Assembly: GCF_003344885.1 (NCBI RefSeq)
Contig: NZ_CP031155.1
Span: 124,001 to 188,000 of the forward strand
Direction: 5' to 3'
DNA from: Altererythrobacter sp. ZODW24
GTDB taxonomy: Bacteria > Pseudomonadota > Alphaproteobacteria > Sphingomonadales > Sphingomonadaceae
DNA length: 64,000 nucleotides
Shown: piece by piece, positions 16,100-26,011 of the stretch
Layout of the letters: each line of letters starts with the position of its first letter
How positions within the stretch are numbered: position 1 is the stretch's first letter
Translations under genes and position numbers: made by a program
Notes under the pieces: generated by a model
What the model was told of the DNA's origin: nothing
Seen by the model: the letters and a program-made list of their open reading frames with translations, nothing else
The model's database searches: none

Positions 16100-17485
16100 C
16101 TAGTTTTTGCCGCCGTTCGCCTTGCGGTCAGCCATGCCGAGAAGTTTGAGTTTCCGGTGCAGCGCCGAGCGCTCCATTCCGATAAATCCAGCGGTCTTGG
16201 AAATATTCCCTGAAAAGCGCCGGATTTGGACGGAAAGATACTCGCGTTCAAAGCTTTCGCGAGCTTCGCGAAGCGGCACGCCCATCAGCGCTGAAATACC
16301 GCTTGTTCCGCCAAGCTTACCGCCTGTTACTTCAGACGGAAGCATGTCAGCGTCAATGGCTTCAAGCCGTTCGCGCGGTGCGAGAATTACGGTGCGCTCG
16401 ACGACATTGCGAAGCTGGCGCACATTGCCCGGCCAGTCATAGGCTTGCAGCGCGGCCATTGCCTCAGCTGTGATGGTTGGCGGCGGGACACCCTGTTCGG
16501 CGGCATAACGCGAGAAAAAATGATCGGCGAGTGCCGGAATATCATCGCGGCGGTCAGCCAGTGAGGGTACTGACACAGGAACCACATTGAGCCGGTAGAA
16601 CAGATCCTCACGGAAGCGCTTGTCTTCGATCTCCAGTTCGAGATCACGCGATGTCGAGGATACGACGCGAACATCCACACCAATCTGGCGGGTTCCACCG
16701 ACACGCACAAAGCTCTGTTCAGTCAAAACACGCAAGATGCGCGCCTGGGTCGACAGCGGCATATCGGCCACCTCATCAAGATAAAGCGTTCCGCCATCAG
16801 CCAGTTCAAGGAGGCCCGGACGCACTAACTTCCCGTCCGATTCTTCGCCAAACAGCTCATGCTCGAAGCTTTCCGGCGTGATCCGCGCGGAATTGACTGT
16901 CACAAATGCGGCGTCGGCACGGGTACTCCAGCTGTGAAGCAAGCGAGCACCTACTTCCTTACCGGAGCCAGCCGGACCTGTGACCAACACGCGGCTGCCG
17001 GTGCTTGCCACCCGCTTTAGTGTCGCACGGACTTGATTGATCACGGCGGAACTGCCGGTAAACTCGTCTGCGGAGGAGTAGTTGCCGCGCAGGCGCGTGT
17101 TCTCGCGGCGCAGGCGATCAGTTTCCGTGGCGCGAGCGACCAAATGCAGCAGGCGTTCGGCCTCGAAAGGCTTCTCAATAAAGTCCATGGCGCCGCGGCT
17201 GACGGCGGATACAGCCGTGTCGATGTTGCCGTGGCCCGAGAAGATTATGACGGGCAGTTCAGGTTCACGCTGCTTGATCGCATCGAGCACTTCCAGACCG
17301 TCCATAGCGCTGCCGTGGAGCCACACGTCGAGCAGCACCAGACTTGGCCGCCGCTCATCGACCATATTAAGCGCGGTGGTGCTGTCGCCAGCGGTGCGGC
17401 ATTCATAGCCCTCATCGCTCAGCACACCGGCGACCAAATCGCGAATGTCGGGTTCGTCATCAACGACGAGGATATCAAGCGCCAT
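16100..17485 (-). CDS. ntrX: Response regulator NtrX (no intact GAFTGA loop)
   Basis: Partner of the NtrY kinase in nitrogen and redox response. 461 residues from ATG 17485, which has AGGAGA just upstream; the frame is open further back to 17512. Receiver domain 1-120 ([14 protein letters not shown], phosphoacceptor Asp in LVLLDVW), AAA+ domain about 145-370 (Walker [12 protein letters not shown], Walker [12 protein letters not shown]), Fis-type helix-turn-helix at the C-terminus ([20 protein letters not shown]). Where sigma-54 activators have GAFTGA this protein reads [15 protein letters not shown], so direct sigma-54 activation is not expected. It is the last gene of the dusB-ntrBC-ntrYX block. 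Confidence 0.93.
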   Translation of the reverse strand: MALDILVVDDEPDIRDLVAGVLSDEGYECRTAGDSTTALNMVDERRPSLVLLDVWLHGSAMDGLEVLDAIKQREPELPVIIFSGHGNIDTAVSAVSRGAMDFIEKPFEAERLLHLVARATETDRLRRENTRLRGNYSSADEFTGSSAVINQVRATLKRVASTGSRVLVTGPAGSGKEVGARLLHSWSTRADAAFVTVNSARITPESFEHELFGEESDGKLVRPGLLELADGGTLYLDEVADMPLSTQARILRVLTEQSFVRVGGTRQIGVDVRVVSSTSRDLELEIEDKRFREDLFYRLNVVPVSVPSLADRRDDIPALADHFFSRYAAEQGVPPPTITAEAMAALQAYDWPGNVRQLRNVVERTVILAPRERLEAIDADMLPSEVTGGKLGGTSGISALMGVPLREARESFEREYLSVQIRRFSGNISKTAGFIGMERSALHRKLKLLGMADRKANGGKN

Positions 17486-17527
17486 TGCGCATTCTCCTGG
17501 TAAGCCCCGCAAAAAATACGTTCGTAA

Positions 17528-19771
17528 TCATCCGATCACCTCGCTGGCGGCCAGCGCTGGATCGCGCGCGAAACGCAGCGTCACGGTTGTGCCGGTCGCG
17601 TCATCGCTCTCTTCTGTGGAAGCATTGGCAAGCGTCATTTCACCGCCATGTTCTTCCACAATCTTGTTGACGATCGCGAGGCCCAGCCCCGTGCCCTTCT
17701 CTCGCGTTGTCACATAAGGTTCTTTCACCCGTTCGCTCTCGAGCGGCAGACCAATTCCATTGTCTGTTACAGAGACTGCGATCATCTCTTCATCGGCCTC
17801 CAGCTGGACTGAAATGCGGCCGCGAAAATCAGGTTCGGATGCTGCCGCGCGCGCTTCCACAGCTTCAGCGGCGTTCTTCAACACATTGGTCATGGCTTGG
17901 CCGAATTGATGGCGATCACATGCGATCAGAATGCGCTCTTCATCTGGGGCTGTGAGGTCAAATGCGATGTCCGGCTTGCCTACTTCTTGAAGAAACAGCG
18001 ACTGGCGCACCAAGTCGAGCGCGTCTTCTTGGCGGAAAACCGGCTTCGGCAAACGCGCGAAACTGGAAAACTCATCGACCATTTTGCGTAAATCGCCGAC
18101 TTGGCGGATGACCGTGTTGGTCAGTTCGTCAAACAGTTCGCCGTCTTGTTCGATCTGACGGCGATAGCGGCGCTTGAGCCGTTCAGTGGCAAGCTGGATC
18201 GGAGTGAGCGGGTTCTTGATTTCATGGGCAATGCGGCGTGCCACATCCGACCATGCGGCCTGCCTTTGGTCGAGCAGTTGGCGGGTAATGTCTTCAAAGG
18301 TAATCACATGCCCGTCTGCCGCGCTAGTGATCTTCACTGCCAAAGTCAGCAGTTCGCTGCCCTTATTGTATTGGACCAATCCGCTCGAAAGTTTGGCATC
18401 CAGCAGAGCGCCGATCTGCGGCGCAAGGTCAGAGACATTGGTGCCCGCCGGGGCCGGGCCAGCCTCGCTATCAAGCAGCTTTTGCGCGGAGCTGTTTACG
18501 AGCTGGATGTTGCCTTCGGGATCGGTTGAGATGATCCCGGCGGTCACCGATTCGAGCACCGCCTCGATGAAGGAGCGGCGTTCATCCAATTGTCGATTGG
18601 CCCCGACAAGATCGTCTGTCTGGCGGGCAATCTGGGTAGTCATTCGGTTGAAGGCGCGATTGAGCATGCCGATCTCATCAGCACCCGTGCGGCCCTCAAC
18701 TTGTAGTTGGAAGTTACCAGCGCCCACACGCCGCGCTGCCACGACGAGGTCGGTCAGTGGTTCAACTTGTCGGTCAGCGAAACGCAATGCGAACCAGACG
18801 GCCAAGCCCACGAGCGACAGCGAGACAAAGAACAGCGCGAGGTTGAACCGCAACTGGAGCGCCAGTGCGCGCTGGGTCAGACCATCGTAAGCCGTGGACA
18901 CAGTCTGCGCGCGTTCCCATTGGGCAAAACGGCCCGCTTCGGAACTGCGAGCATTGTAAAGATAAATACCGCTGCCCCGGTCAATCGCTGCGAGCGCTTC
19001 AATACGGGTGGAATCCGCTGAGATCGCGACGGTTTCACCCGCTTTGATTTGCGCAAACATTTGCGGGTCCAACGCTTCTGGCTGATTGCCCTCCGCTAGG
19101 TCATAGAGCGCGGCTACTCGCATCGACCCGTCTTCCAGTTCCTGAAGAATTGCTGATTCAGAAACGTCACGGCCTTGCGCCTGAAACAGATAGTATTCGG
19201 CAAAGTCGTCGTCTGCGATGGAGCCTTGCTCGAGGTAGAAACGCATGTCGCCAGCCATGGTGACGGTTTCATTGCCGACGTCGCGCTGGTTTTCTTCGTA
19301 ATAGCCTTGCGCAAGTTGGTTCGCATTTTCCATCAGGCCGCGTGAGTCGTCGGAAAACCAGAATTCTACGCCTGACTGGAACAGCACAGCTGCAAAGACC
19401 GAAACAAGCAACGTCGGAATGGCGGCGATCATCGAAAAGAAGAACACCAGCCGGACGTGCAACCGCGCGGTGCTGCCTGCAGCACGGCGAATTGCGAAAC
19501 GGCGGCCAGCGAGGACCAACAGCGCCATTGCCGGGATCAATGTGCCGACGAGCAAGACACCAGCCTGTGTCGCTGGCAACAGGGCTCCTTCTTGCGGTGC
19601 ATTGCTGAAGGCCATGTAGCTGGTGAACATCATCGCCAGGAGTGCGAACAGGGAAGCTACTTCGAGCAGACCGTAAAAGTTCGCCCGGCGCGACGCCACA
19701 ACCGCTTGACGCCACCAGCGGGGTGAGCGGCGCCCTCCCCTAGGCGGGGCCTCGGTGATCGGATCAGCCAT
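17528..19771 (-). CDS. ntrY: Sensor histidine kinase NtrY
   Basis: Membrane sensor that phosphorylates NtrX. 747 residues from ATG 19771 (a TTG directly upstream is also open). The N-terminal third has about four hydrophobic segments and a periplasmic region near 130-290; a HAMP domain follows the last helix (PLTDLVVAARRVGAGNFQLQ). Next come a PAS domain (AVLESVTAGIISTDPEGNI), HisKA with phosphoacceptor His in RRIAHEIKNPLTPI, and the ATPase domain with N-box NVLKNAAEAVEAR, and DNGIGLP and GTGLGLAIV glycine boxes. Full length for the family. It lies between ntrC and ntrX with short gaps. Confidence 0.94.
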   Translation of the reverse strand: MADPITEAPPRGGRRSPRWWRQAVVASRRANFYGLLEVASLFALLAMMFTSYMAFSNAPQEGALLPATQAGVLLVGTLIPAMALLVLAGRRFAIRRAAGSTARLHVRLVFFFSMIAAIPTLLVSVFAAVLFQSGVEFWFSDDSRGLMENANQLAQGYYEENQRDVGNETVTMAGDMRFYLEQGSIADDDFAEYYLFQAQGRDVSESAILQELEDGSMRVAALYDLAEGNQPEALDPQMFAQIKAGETVAISADSTRIEALAAIDRGSGIYLYNARSSEAGRFAQWERAQTVSTAYDGLTQRALALQLRFNLALFFVSLSLVGLAVWFALRFADRQVEPLTDLVVAARRVGAGNFQLQVEGRTGADEIGMLNRAFNRMTTQIARQTDDLVGANRQLDERRSFIEAVLESVTAGIISTDPEGNIQLVNSSAQKLLDSEAGPAPAGTNVSDLAPQIGALLDAKLSSGLVQYNKGSELLTLAVKITSAADGHVITFEDITRQLLDQRQAAWSDVARRIAHEIKNPLTPIQLATERLKRRYRRQIEQDGELFDELTNTVIRQVGDLRKMVDEFSSFARLPKPVFRQEDALDLVRQSLFLQEVGKPDIAFDLTAPDEERILIACDRHQFGQAMTNVLKNAAEAVEARAAASEPDFRGRISVQLEADEEMIAVSVTDNGIGLPLESERVKEPYVTTREKGTGLGLAIVNKIVEEHGGEMTLANASTEESDDATGTTVTLRFARDPALAASEVIG

Positions 19772-19834
19772 CAATGTTGCTCTACAACAACACTGTTGCC
19801 TTTATGCAAGAACTTTTGATGTTTGATGGGGCAG

Positions 19835-21247
19835 TTATCGCCCGGAAAATTCGTCCGGATCGATGCTCAACTCGCCGAGCCGCTTTCGTAACGTGTTGCG
19901 GTTGATCCCGAGTTTGTGTGCAGCCTTCAACTGGTTGCCGCCGGTTTCCTGCAACGCATGTTCGAACAGCGGCTTCTCAAATGCAGCAAGAGCTGTGTGG
20001 TACAGCGTGCCATCAGCAGGTGCGACCTCCGATAACCAATGTCCGAGTGCGCCGCCGAAACCTTCTGCGGTTATAGACCGTTCGGCCGGTGCTTTGTTCA
20101 GCAAATCATCGACGGATTCTGCGTCTATCAGCTCCTCGCGCGCCAGCAATGCGAGGCGGAACATAACGTTCTTCAGCTCACGCACATTTCCGCGCCATTC
20201 ACGTTTAGATAGAGTTTTAGACGCTGCGTCATCCAGACGCCGGCGCGGCAACCCTTCATCCTCCGCCAGCTTGAGGAAATGTTCTGCGAGCGCAGGAATG
20301 TCGTCTGCCCGCTCCCGCAAGGGCGGCAGGTCGATCGGCACTACGTTCAAACGGTAGAACAGGTCTTCACGGAATAACCCTGCTTCGATCATCGGAGCCA
20401 GATCACGGTTGGTTGCCGCTACAATCCGTACATCGACAGCAATCTCTTCGGCCCCGCCAACACGCCTGATCGTGCCTGACTGCAGCGCGCGCAGTAACCG
20501 TGTTTGCGCCTCCAGAGGCATATCGCCAATCTCATCGAGGAACAGCGTGCCCCCTTGGGCTTGCTCGAATTTCCCGATTGAACGCGCCACCGCTCCAGTA
20601 AAGGAGCCTTTCTCGTGCCCGAACAATTCGCTTTCAATAAGCTCGCGAGGGATCGCAGCAGCGTTGACGGTAATCAGAGGCCCCGCGCGCCGTGCCCCAA
20701 GTTGGTGGATTGCCTCCGCAACCAGTTCTTTGCCGGTTCCGGACTCGCCGAGCACCAGAACGGTCAGGTCGTTGTTGAGCACGCGGGTGATCATGCGAAA
20801 CACGCCCTGCATCGCTTGGCTGCGGCCGACCAGTGGCAGGCTTTCGGTATCACCTGCAGGGCCTGATATGTCGCCCGGTCGCTGCGCCGAGGCTTGAGCG
20901 ACTGCCCGCACAAGCTCATCAATGTCGAAGGGTTTGGGGAAATATTCAAACGCACCGGTATCCGTCGCGCGCACAGCTGTATCGAGCGTGTTCTGGGCGC
21001 TGAGTATGATGATCGGCAGGTCAGGATAGGCTTCACTGACGCCGCTCAGGCTTACAATCCCGTCGCCATCGGTCAGGATGACATCGGTTAAGAGCACGTC
21101 GAAACCATGTTGTGCCAACAAGGCATCACGTCCGGCAATGCTCTCGCTGTGGTGGACTGTGTGCCCCTCCTCTTCCAGCGCAGCGGTGATGACCATCGCT
21201 ATAGAGGCATCGTCCTCGACCAGTAGGATTTGCGCGCCCTTGGTCAT
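19835..21247 (-). CDS. ntrC: Nitrogen regulation protein NR(I), sigma-54 activator NtrC
   Basis: Response regulator that activates nitrogen-assimilation genes from sigma-54 promoters. 470 residues. Receiver domain (ILLVEDDASIAMVI, Asp in VLLTDVILTDGDG), AAA+ domain with Walker A GESGTGKELVAEAIH, an intact sigma-54 contact loop GSFTGA in ELFGHEKGSFTGAVAR, Walker B GGTLFLDEIGDMP, and a Fis-type DNA-binding end (NQLKAAHKLGINRNTLRKRL). It overlaps ntrB by four bases. Intact GSFTGA here contrasts with NtrX. Confidence 0.95.
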   Translation of the reverse strand: MTKGAQILLVEDDASIAMVITAALEEEGHTVHHSESIAGRDALLAQHGFDVLLTDVILTDGDGIVSLSGVSEAYPDLPIIILSAQNTLDTAVRATDTGAFEYFPKPFDIDELVRAVAQASAQRPGDISGPAGDTESLPLVGRSQAMQGVFRMITRVLNNDLTVLVLGESGTGKELVAEAIHQLGARRAGPLITVNAAAIPRELIESELFGHEKGSFTGAVARSIGKFEQAQGGTLFLDEIGDMPLEAQTRLLRALQSGTIRRVGGAEEIAVDVRIVAATNRDLAPMIEAGLFREDLFYRLNVVPIDLPPLRERADDIPALAEHFLKLAEDEGLPRRRLDDAASKTLSKREWRGNVRELKNVMFRLALLAREELIDAESVDDLLNKAPAERSITAEGFGGALGHWLSEVAPADGTLYHTALAAFEKPLFEHALQETGGNQLKAAHKLGINRNTLRKRLGELSIDPDEFSGR

Positions 21248-22290
21248 GATGCCACCGCGAGATGCAGACGGAATGTCGTTAGACCAGCCTTATCGTCGCG
21301 CTCATGCGCAATCCGGCCATTCATATCGCGGACCAGCTTGCTGACCAAAGCGAGGCCCAGCCCCTGCCCATCTTTGCGAGTGCTCACGAAGGGCTCAAAA
21401 ATATGGTCACGAACTGCTGGATCCACGCCGGGGCCATTATCGATGATACTCACCTCAATCGGAAGTTGGATAGCGCGGCCCAGCCGCAGAACATTGAGCT
21501 TCAATCCGCTGGCAAAGCGCGTGCGGATGGTGATCTCGGGCTGCTCATGACCTGAACTCGCCTGCCGCGCGTTGCTGAGCAGATTGATCAATATCTGCTC
21601 CAGGGCGTCTTGGTTGGCGAGCACAGGGGGTAGCGATGGATCGAATTCTTCGACCACATTGACCTTCTGGGCTCCTGCCGTTTCAACCACAAGGCGCGCG
21701 CGCCGGATCGCTTCATGAAGATTGCACGGCGCGACGGGTTCGGGAATTTCACTCCCGAGCGACTGCATACGGTCGATCAGCGCAGCTATCCGTTCAACCT
21801 CCCGTGCAATCAGCTTTGTCAGATCGAGGTCTTTACCTTCGAGCTTTCGGGCGAGAAGCTGGCTTGCTCCGCCGATTGCAGCGAGTGGGTTTTTGATCTC
21901 GTGAGAAAGGATAGCCGGTGCGCGCAAAGCGGAGCCATCTGGTTCAGACTGGTCGTTGTTACCCTTGCCCGCTTCGGTCAGGGTCAGAACCTGCCAGCCG
22001 TCTTCGCCCAAAACTGGAGATAGAGTAAGATCCAAAACTCGTGCGTCGCCCTCCCCCGCCTGCACGGATGCGCGGGGAGCCATTAGTTCGCCGTCATTAT
22101 TGGCTACCCTTTTCGACAAGTCGGCATTGCCAAATTTCACCACATTTGCGAGTGGCAGGCCGGCCAACTTATGTGCGCTCATACCGGCGAGGTTCTCGGC
22201 TGCCTGATTGGCGAATGCGATGGTCATTTCAGGATCGAGCTTGAAAATTGCCAGCGGCAGGCTCGCAATCAGCCGTTCTCCGGTCGGCAT
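21244..22290 (-). CDS. ntrB: Nitrogen regulation sensor kinase NR(II), NtrB
   Basis: Soluble kinase/phosphatase controlling NtrC in response to PII signalling. 348 residues with no membrane segment. An N-terminal PAS domain (IASLPLAIFKLDPEMTIAFA), HisKA with the phosphoacceptor His in ILSHEIKNPLAAIGG, and an ATPase domain with ILINLLSNARQAS, DNGPGVD and GQGLGLALV. It overlaps dusB by one base upstream (TGATG) and ntrC by four downstream, so dusB-ntrB-ntrC are one operon. Confidence 0.94.
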   Translation of the reverse strand: MPTGERLIASLPLAIFKLDPEMTIAFANQAAENLAGMSAHKLAGLPLANVVKFGNADLSKRVANNDGELMAPRASVQAGEGDARVLDLTLSPVLGEDGWQVLTLTEAGKGNNDQSEPDGSALRAPAILSHEIKNPLAAIGGASQLLARKLEGKDLDLTKLIAREVERIAALIDRMQSLGSEIPEPVAPCNLHEAIRRARLVVETAGAQKVNVVEEFDPSLPPVLANQDALEQILINLLSNARQASSGHEQPEITIRTRFASGLKLNVLRLGRAIQLPIEVSIIDNGPGVDPAVRDHIFEPFVSTRKDGQGLGLALVSKLVRDMNGRIAHERDDKAGLTTFRLHLAVAS

Positions 22291-23312
22291 CAGGCGGCTG
22301 CGGCGCGTCGGCGCAGAAACGGGGTATAAAAGCGTTCGATCTCGCCAAGCACCTGATCTGTATCTTCGATCAGCATCACTTGATTACGGAACTCAGCACT
22401 TCCGTGCATCCCTTTGGTATACCAGCCAATATGCTTGCGAGCGACTTTGCTTCCTACCTCGGTACCATAATGGTCGAGCATCGCGCGGTAATGTTCAACC
22501 AGCAGGTCATATTGCGCATCAAAGCTGGGGCTCTCAAGCTGTTCGCCCGTCTGCAGCCAATGCATGACTTGGCCGAGCAACCACGGTTTTCCGTAAGCGC
22601 CCCGCCCGATCATCACACCGTCGGCGCCGCTTTGTTCGAGCGCGGCGGCACTATCAGCCAGCGTGTTGATGTCGCCATTGGCAATCACGGGAACGGTAAC
22701 CGCATCCTTTACCTTGCGGATAAAGGACCAATCGGCGCTGCCCCGGTACATCTGGTTACGCGTGCGGCCATGAACTGTGATGAGCTTTGCGCCCAGATCC
22801 TCGGCAATATGCGCGAGTTCCGGAGCGTTGAGGCTCTCATGATCCCAGCCCATCCGCATTTTGACCGTGACCGGCACGTCGACGGCATCGACCGTGGCTT
22901 TGATCAGGCTAGCAGCAAGCGGAAGGTCGCGCATGAGCGCCGATCCGGCATCACCATTGACTACCTTCTTCACCGGGCAGCCCATATTGATGTCGATAAT
23001 CGCAGCTCCGCGATCTGCGTTGAGCTTGGCTGCCTCCGACATCTCGTCAGGATTGCATCCGGCAAGCTGCAGCGACACCGGTTCTTCCACTGGATCCCAC
23101 GCCGCCTTCTGCAAAGACTGGCGCGTTTCGCGGATCATTGCGGGACTCGCGATCATCTCTGTCACATTGAGGCCAGAGCCGAAGCGGCGCACCAACGTGC
23201 GGAACGGCATATCTGTGACGCCCGTCATCGGCGCGAGAACCACCGGGCAGGCGATTTCGACGGGGCCGATCTTGATCGGCTTTACGGTCGGAGGAGCAGG
23301 AAGATTGGTCAT
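22290..23312 (-). CDS. dusB: tRNA-dihydrouridine synthase DusB (NifR3)
   Basis: FMN enzyme that reduces uridine to dihydrouridine in the tRNA D-loop. 340 residues. N-terminal barrel start [15 protein letters not shown], active-site cysteine in [10 protein letters not shown] (general acid), followed by NGDAGSALM, and FMN-phosphate contact motifs VTVHGRTR and VIANGDI. The old name nifR3 reflects its fixed place ahead of ntrBC in alphaproteobacteria, as here. The start is 80 bases from the divergent ispDF start, so that short gap must hold both promoters. Confidence 0.95.
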   Translation of the reverse strand: MTNLPAPPTVKPIKIGPVEIACPVVLAPMTGVTDMPFRTLVRRFGSGLNVTEMIASPAMIRETRQSLQKAAWDPVEEPVSLQLAGCNPDEMSEAAKLNADRGAAIIDINMGCPVKKVVNGDAGSALMRDLPLAASLIKATVDAVDVPVTVKMRMGWDHESLNAPELAHIAEDLGAKLITVHGRTRNQMYRGSADWSFIRKVKDAVTVPVIANGDINTLADSAAALEQSGADGVMIGRGAYGKPWLLGQVMHWLQTGEQLESPSFDAQYDLLVEHYRAMLDHYGTEVGSKVARKHIGWYTKGMHGSAEFRNQVMLIEDTDQVLGEIERFYTPFLRRRAAAA

Positions 23313-23391
23313 TATTCTACTATGTGCCTAAAAAACAGGCAGCATCTAGTGGATTGCAGTCGCTTGGTCCAGAGCTTAAGCGGCAAAGCGA

Positions 23392-24552
23392 ATGAGTAAT
23401 GATACCGATCTCCCTCCTTTTGCCGCGGTAGTAGTCGCCGCTGGCGAAGGTCTGCGCGCCGGGCAACCAGTACCCAAGCAGTTCGCCATGTGGCGCGGGA
23501 AGCCTGTGCTGCGGCATTCGGCTGAAGCGCTTGCAGCAGCAGGTGCGGGCCCGATTGTTGTGGCGATTCCCGAGAGTGCGGATGCCGTCGCTAGCGAGAA
23601 CTTGGCGGGCATTGATGGTGTCTCGCTGGTTACCGGCGGGTCTTCGAGGCAGACGTCCGTCCGCTTGGCACTTGAAAGCTTGGAAGATGTGTCGCCTGAC
23701 TTGGTGCTGATCCATGATGCGGCGCGGCCTGTCTTGCCCCGCGGTGTGATTGAACGGCTGCTGGGCGCTTTGTCCGGCAATCAGGGTGCAATTCCGGTGC
23801 TACCTGTCGTCGATAGCCTTGCGGCCGAGAAAGATGGCCTGATGGCGGGCGCAGCGGATCGCGAGAGCTTGCGGCGCGTGCAAACACCTCAGGCCTTCCA
23901 TTATTCTGCGATTCTTGCTGCCCATCGCAGCTGGGACGGCGACCATGCTGCAGGCGATGATGCACAAGTAGCACGGGTTGCCGGTGTCGATGTCGCTTTG
24001 GTCGAGGGCGACGAAAAGCTGCACAAGCTTACATTTGCGGAGGATTTTTTGTCTGAGACCCAAGCCGATAAGCCAGCTGTAAGGATCGGAACAGGCTTTG
24101 ACGTCCACCGGCTCGTCGAAGGCGAGGAATTGTGGCTCTGCGGGATCAAGTTGGATCACACACACGGTCTTTCCGGCCATAGCGACGCGGATGTGGCGCT
24201 TCACGCTGTGGTCGACGCGCTTCTGGGCGCTGCCGGCAAGGGTGACATCGGCGATCACTTCCCGCCCAGCGATCCGCAGTGGAAGGGCGCAAGCTCTGAC
24301 CGCTTCGTTACGCACGCCGTTTCACTGGTCGCAGAAGCTGGCTACGCGGTCGGCAATGTCGATCTGACGATTATCTGCGAGGCGCCCAAAATTGGCCCGC
24401 ATCGGGATGCCATGCGGATGCGCCTTGCCGGGTTGCTGGGCATTCATGCAGAGCAGGTTAGCGTGAAAGCCACAACCACCGAGCGCCTTGGCTTTACCGG
24501 CCGCGGTGAAGGGATTGCAGCACAGGCTGCAGCAACGATAGTTTCGACTTGA
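23392..24552 (+). CDS. ispDF: Bifunctional IspDF of the MEP isoprenoid pathway
   Basis: A fusion of 2-C-methyl-D-erythritol 4-phosphate cytidylyltransferase (IspD, about 1-220) and 2-C-methyl-D-erythritol 2,4-cyclodiphosphate synthase (IspF, about 228-386). Isp[17 protein letters not shown] near the N-terminus and VLIHDAARP for CTP/metal binding. Isp[10 protein letters not shown] (Asp and His zinc ligands), [19 protein letters not shown], and [12 protein letters not shown]. Fused IspDF is common in alphaproteobacteria although the two steps are not consecutive (IspE acts between). The start ATG is at 23392, 80 bases from divergent dusB. Confidence 0.95.
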   Translation: MSNDTDLPPFAAVVVAAGEGLRAGQPVPKQFAMWRGKPVLRHSAEALAAAGAGPIVVAIPESADAVASENLAGIDGVSLVTGGSSRQTSVRLALESLEDVSPDLVLIHDAARPVLPRGVIERLLGALSGNQGAIPVLPVVDSLAAEKDGLMAGAADRESLRRVQTPQAFHYSAILAAHRSWDGDHAAGDDAQVARVAGVDVALVEGDEKLHKLTFAEDFLSETQADKPAVRIGTGFDVHRLVEGEELWLCGIKLDHTHGLSGHSDADVALHAVVDALLGAAGKGDIGDHFPPSDPQWKGASSDRFVTHAVSLVAEAGYAVGNVDLTIICEAPKIGPHRDAMRMRLAGLLGIHAEQVSVKATTTERLGFTGRGEGIAAQAAATIVST

Positions 24553-24564
24553 ATGGAGCCTAAA

Positions 24565-25095
24565 ATGAAATCGATCAAAACCGGTGCGGCCACATTGGCC
24601 CTATTGGCTCTTTCCCAGCCGCAAATGGCGATGGCACAGGAATGTCTTGCGGAAACTGATGTCTCCGATGCGGTGGTTTATGCGATGCCTTCGCTGATTA
24701 CAGCGGTCCAAACCAAATGTGACGATGTGTTGATTGGCGGAGGATACCTCGACCTGCAGGGTGAGGCTTTGAAGTCTCGCTTCGACGCGCGATCGGACCA
24801 AGCCTGGCCCGGAGCGAAGCGCGTGATTGAAGTGTATTTGTCACGCAAGAATAAGGGCGACCAGACATCAAGCATGCTCGCTTCGCTTCCAGATGATGCG
24901 CTTTCTCCCTTCGTTGCAGCGTTAATCACAGCAGAGGTTGCTGACGAAATACCGCTCAAGGAATGCGCTAATGTCGAAAGAGGGCTCGAACTGCTTGATC
25001 CACTTCCCCCTGAAAACGTAGGTGGGTTGATGGGCTTTATTTTCAGACTCGCTGGTGTGAAAAAACCGTCGATCTGTCCGATGGAAGAAAATTGA
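24565..25095 (+). CDS. Secreted protein of unknown function with four cysteines
   Basis: 176 residues from ATG 24565, chosen because GGAG (24555-24558) lies six bases upstream; ATG 24553, right after the ispDF stop, is also in frame. A clear signal peptide (MKSIKTGAATLALLALS, cleavage near AMAQ) predicts a periplasmic location. The mature part is mostly alpha-helical in appearance and holds four cysteines (in QECLAE, TKCDDV, KECANV, SICPME), an even number that could form two disulfides. No family recognised. Its stop overlaps the TTG start of pncC, so the pair is probably co-expressed with ispDF. Confidence 0.75.
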   Translation: MKSIKTGAATLALLALSQPQMAMAQECLAETDVSDAVVYAMPSLITAVQTKCDDVLIGGGYLDLQGEALKSRFDARSDQAWPGAKRVIEVYLSRKNKGDQTSSMLASLPDDALSPFVAALITAEVADEIPLKECANVERGLELLDPLPPENVGGLMGFIFRLAGVKKPSICPMEEN

Positions 25096-25589
25096 CCGGA
25101 ACTATTCTTCCCAAAGAGATCGCCGATCTTGCCCGCCGCGTCGTTGAAGAAAACGCCGCTGTGGGCCGTAAGGTCGTGCTCGCGGAAAGCTGCACTGGTG
25201 GCCTCGTCGCGTCGGCTTTGACCGAAGTGCCGGGATCATCCGCAGTGCTTGATCGCGGGTTTGTGACCTATTCCAACGAATCCAAGATGGAGATGTTGGA
25301 TGTCCAGCCGGATATTATCGAGGCGTTGGGCGCTGTTTCTGTCGCTTGTGTATGGGCCATGGCGCAAGGGGCGCTGAAGCACAGCAAGGGCGATGTGGCG
25401 GTTGCCATCAGCGGCGTCGCAGGGCCTGATGGCGGCAGTGATCTCAAGCCTGTCGGCACAGTGGTATTCGCCAAGGCCATTCGCGGCGAGGACGAACCCG
25501 AAGCTGAAATGAAGCTGTTTGAATCAAACGATCGCGCAGAGGTGCGCCGTCAGGCGACGCTTTGTGCGTTGGAGCTGTTGCTACCGTAA
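25092..25589 (+). CDS. pncC: Nicotinamide-nucleotide amidohydrolase PncC (CinA C-terminal domain)
   Basis: Deamidates nicotinamide mononucleotide to nicotinate mononucleotide for NAD recycling. 165 residues, the stand-alone CinA-C domain without the N-terminal COG1058 domain. Family motifs: VLAESCTGGLVASALTEVPG with the catalytic Ser in ESCTGG, GFVTYSNESK, and AISGVAGPDGGSDLKPVGTV. It starts at TTG 25092, overlapping the previous stop (TTGA). The 3' 40 bases overlap the convergent ratA gene. Confidence 0.92.
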   Translation: MTGTILPKEIADLARRVVEENAAVGRKVVLAESCTGGLVASALTEVPGSSAVLDRGFVTYSNESKMEMLDVQPDIIEALGAVSVACVWAMAQGALKHSKGDVAVAISGVAGPDGGSDLKPVGTVVFAKAIRGEDEPEAEMKLFESNDRAEVRRQATLCALELLLP

Positions 25590-26011
25590 AGATCGTCCGC
25601 GCGAGCTTCGAACGCAGTCATCATTTTGCGAAATGCCCGGTCGAAATATTGACCAGCCAAAGCCTCGAATACCTTGTTATTAAAGGTGAAATCAACACAG
25701 AAGTCGATACTGCACCCCCCACCCTCTTTCGGGCTGAAAATCCAGCGATTATCGAGATCGCGCATCGGTCCGTCGATGTAGTGAACCTCCAGCCGGTTTG
25801 GCCGATCCTTCACCACACGTGAGGTGAACTTCTCCCGCAGACTTTTGAAGCCGACCAACATATCGGCGATCATTTCGGTATCGCTGTCAGAGCGGACGCG
25901 GGTCGCCATTACCCAAGGCAGAAACTCGCCATATTTCTCAACATCAGCCACGAGATCGAACATCTGCTCTGCGCTATACGGCAGGTCGCGGACTTGGTGG
26001 ATGCCCGGCAT
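25550..26011 (-). CDS. RatA/Coq10-like START-domain protein
   Basis: 153-residue polyketide-cyclase/START fold protein. N-terminal RDLPYSAEQMFDLVADVEKY is the family signature, followed by FLPWVMATRVRSD and the hydrophobic-ligand strands FTSRVVKD and VDFTFNNKVFEAL. Family members are annotated either as ribosome association toxin RatA or as Coq10-type ubiquinone-binding proteins; in alphaproteobacteria the quinone role is more likely, but the sequence does not settle it. It overlaps lipA by one base (TGATG) as in many relatives, and its 3' end overlaps pncC by 40 bases. Confidence 0.88.
   Translation of the reverse strand: MPGIHQVRDLPYSAEQMFDLVADVEKYGEFLPWVMATRVRSDSDTEMIADMLVGFKSLREKFTSRVVKDRPNRLEVHYIDGPMRDLDNRWIFSPKEGGGCSIDFCVDFTFNNKVFEALAGQYFDRAFRKMMTAFEARADDLYGSNSSNAQSVA

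Noticed and set aside
22248-23399. 383-codon plus-strand frame opposite dusB
   Set aside because: It is antisense to a complete DusB gene with all motifs; composition is His/Arg/Ala-rich, as typical of shadow frames.
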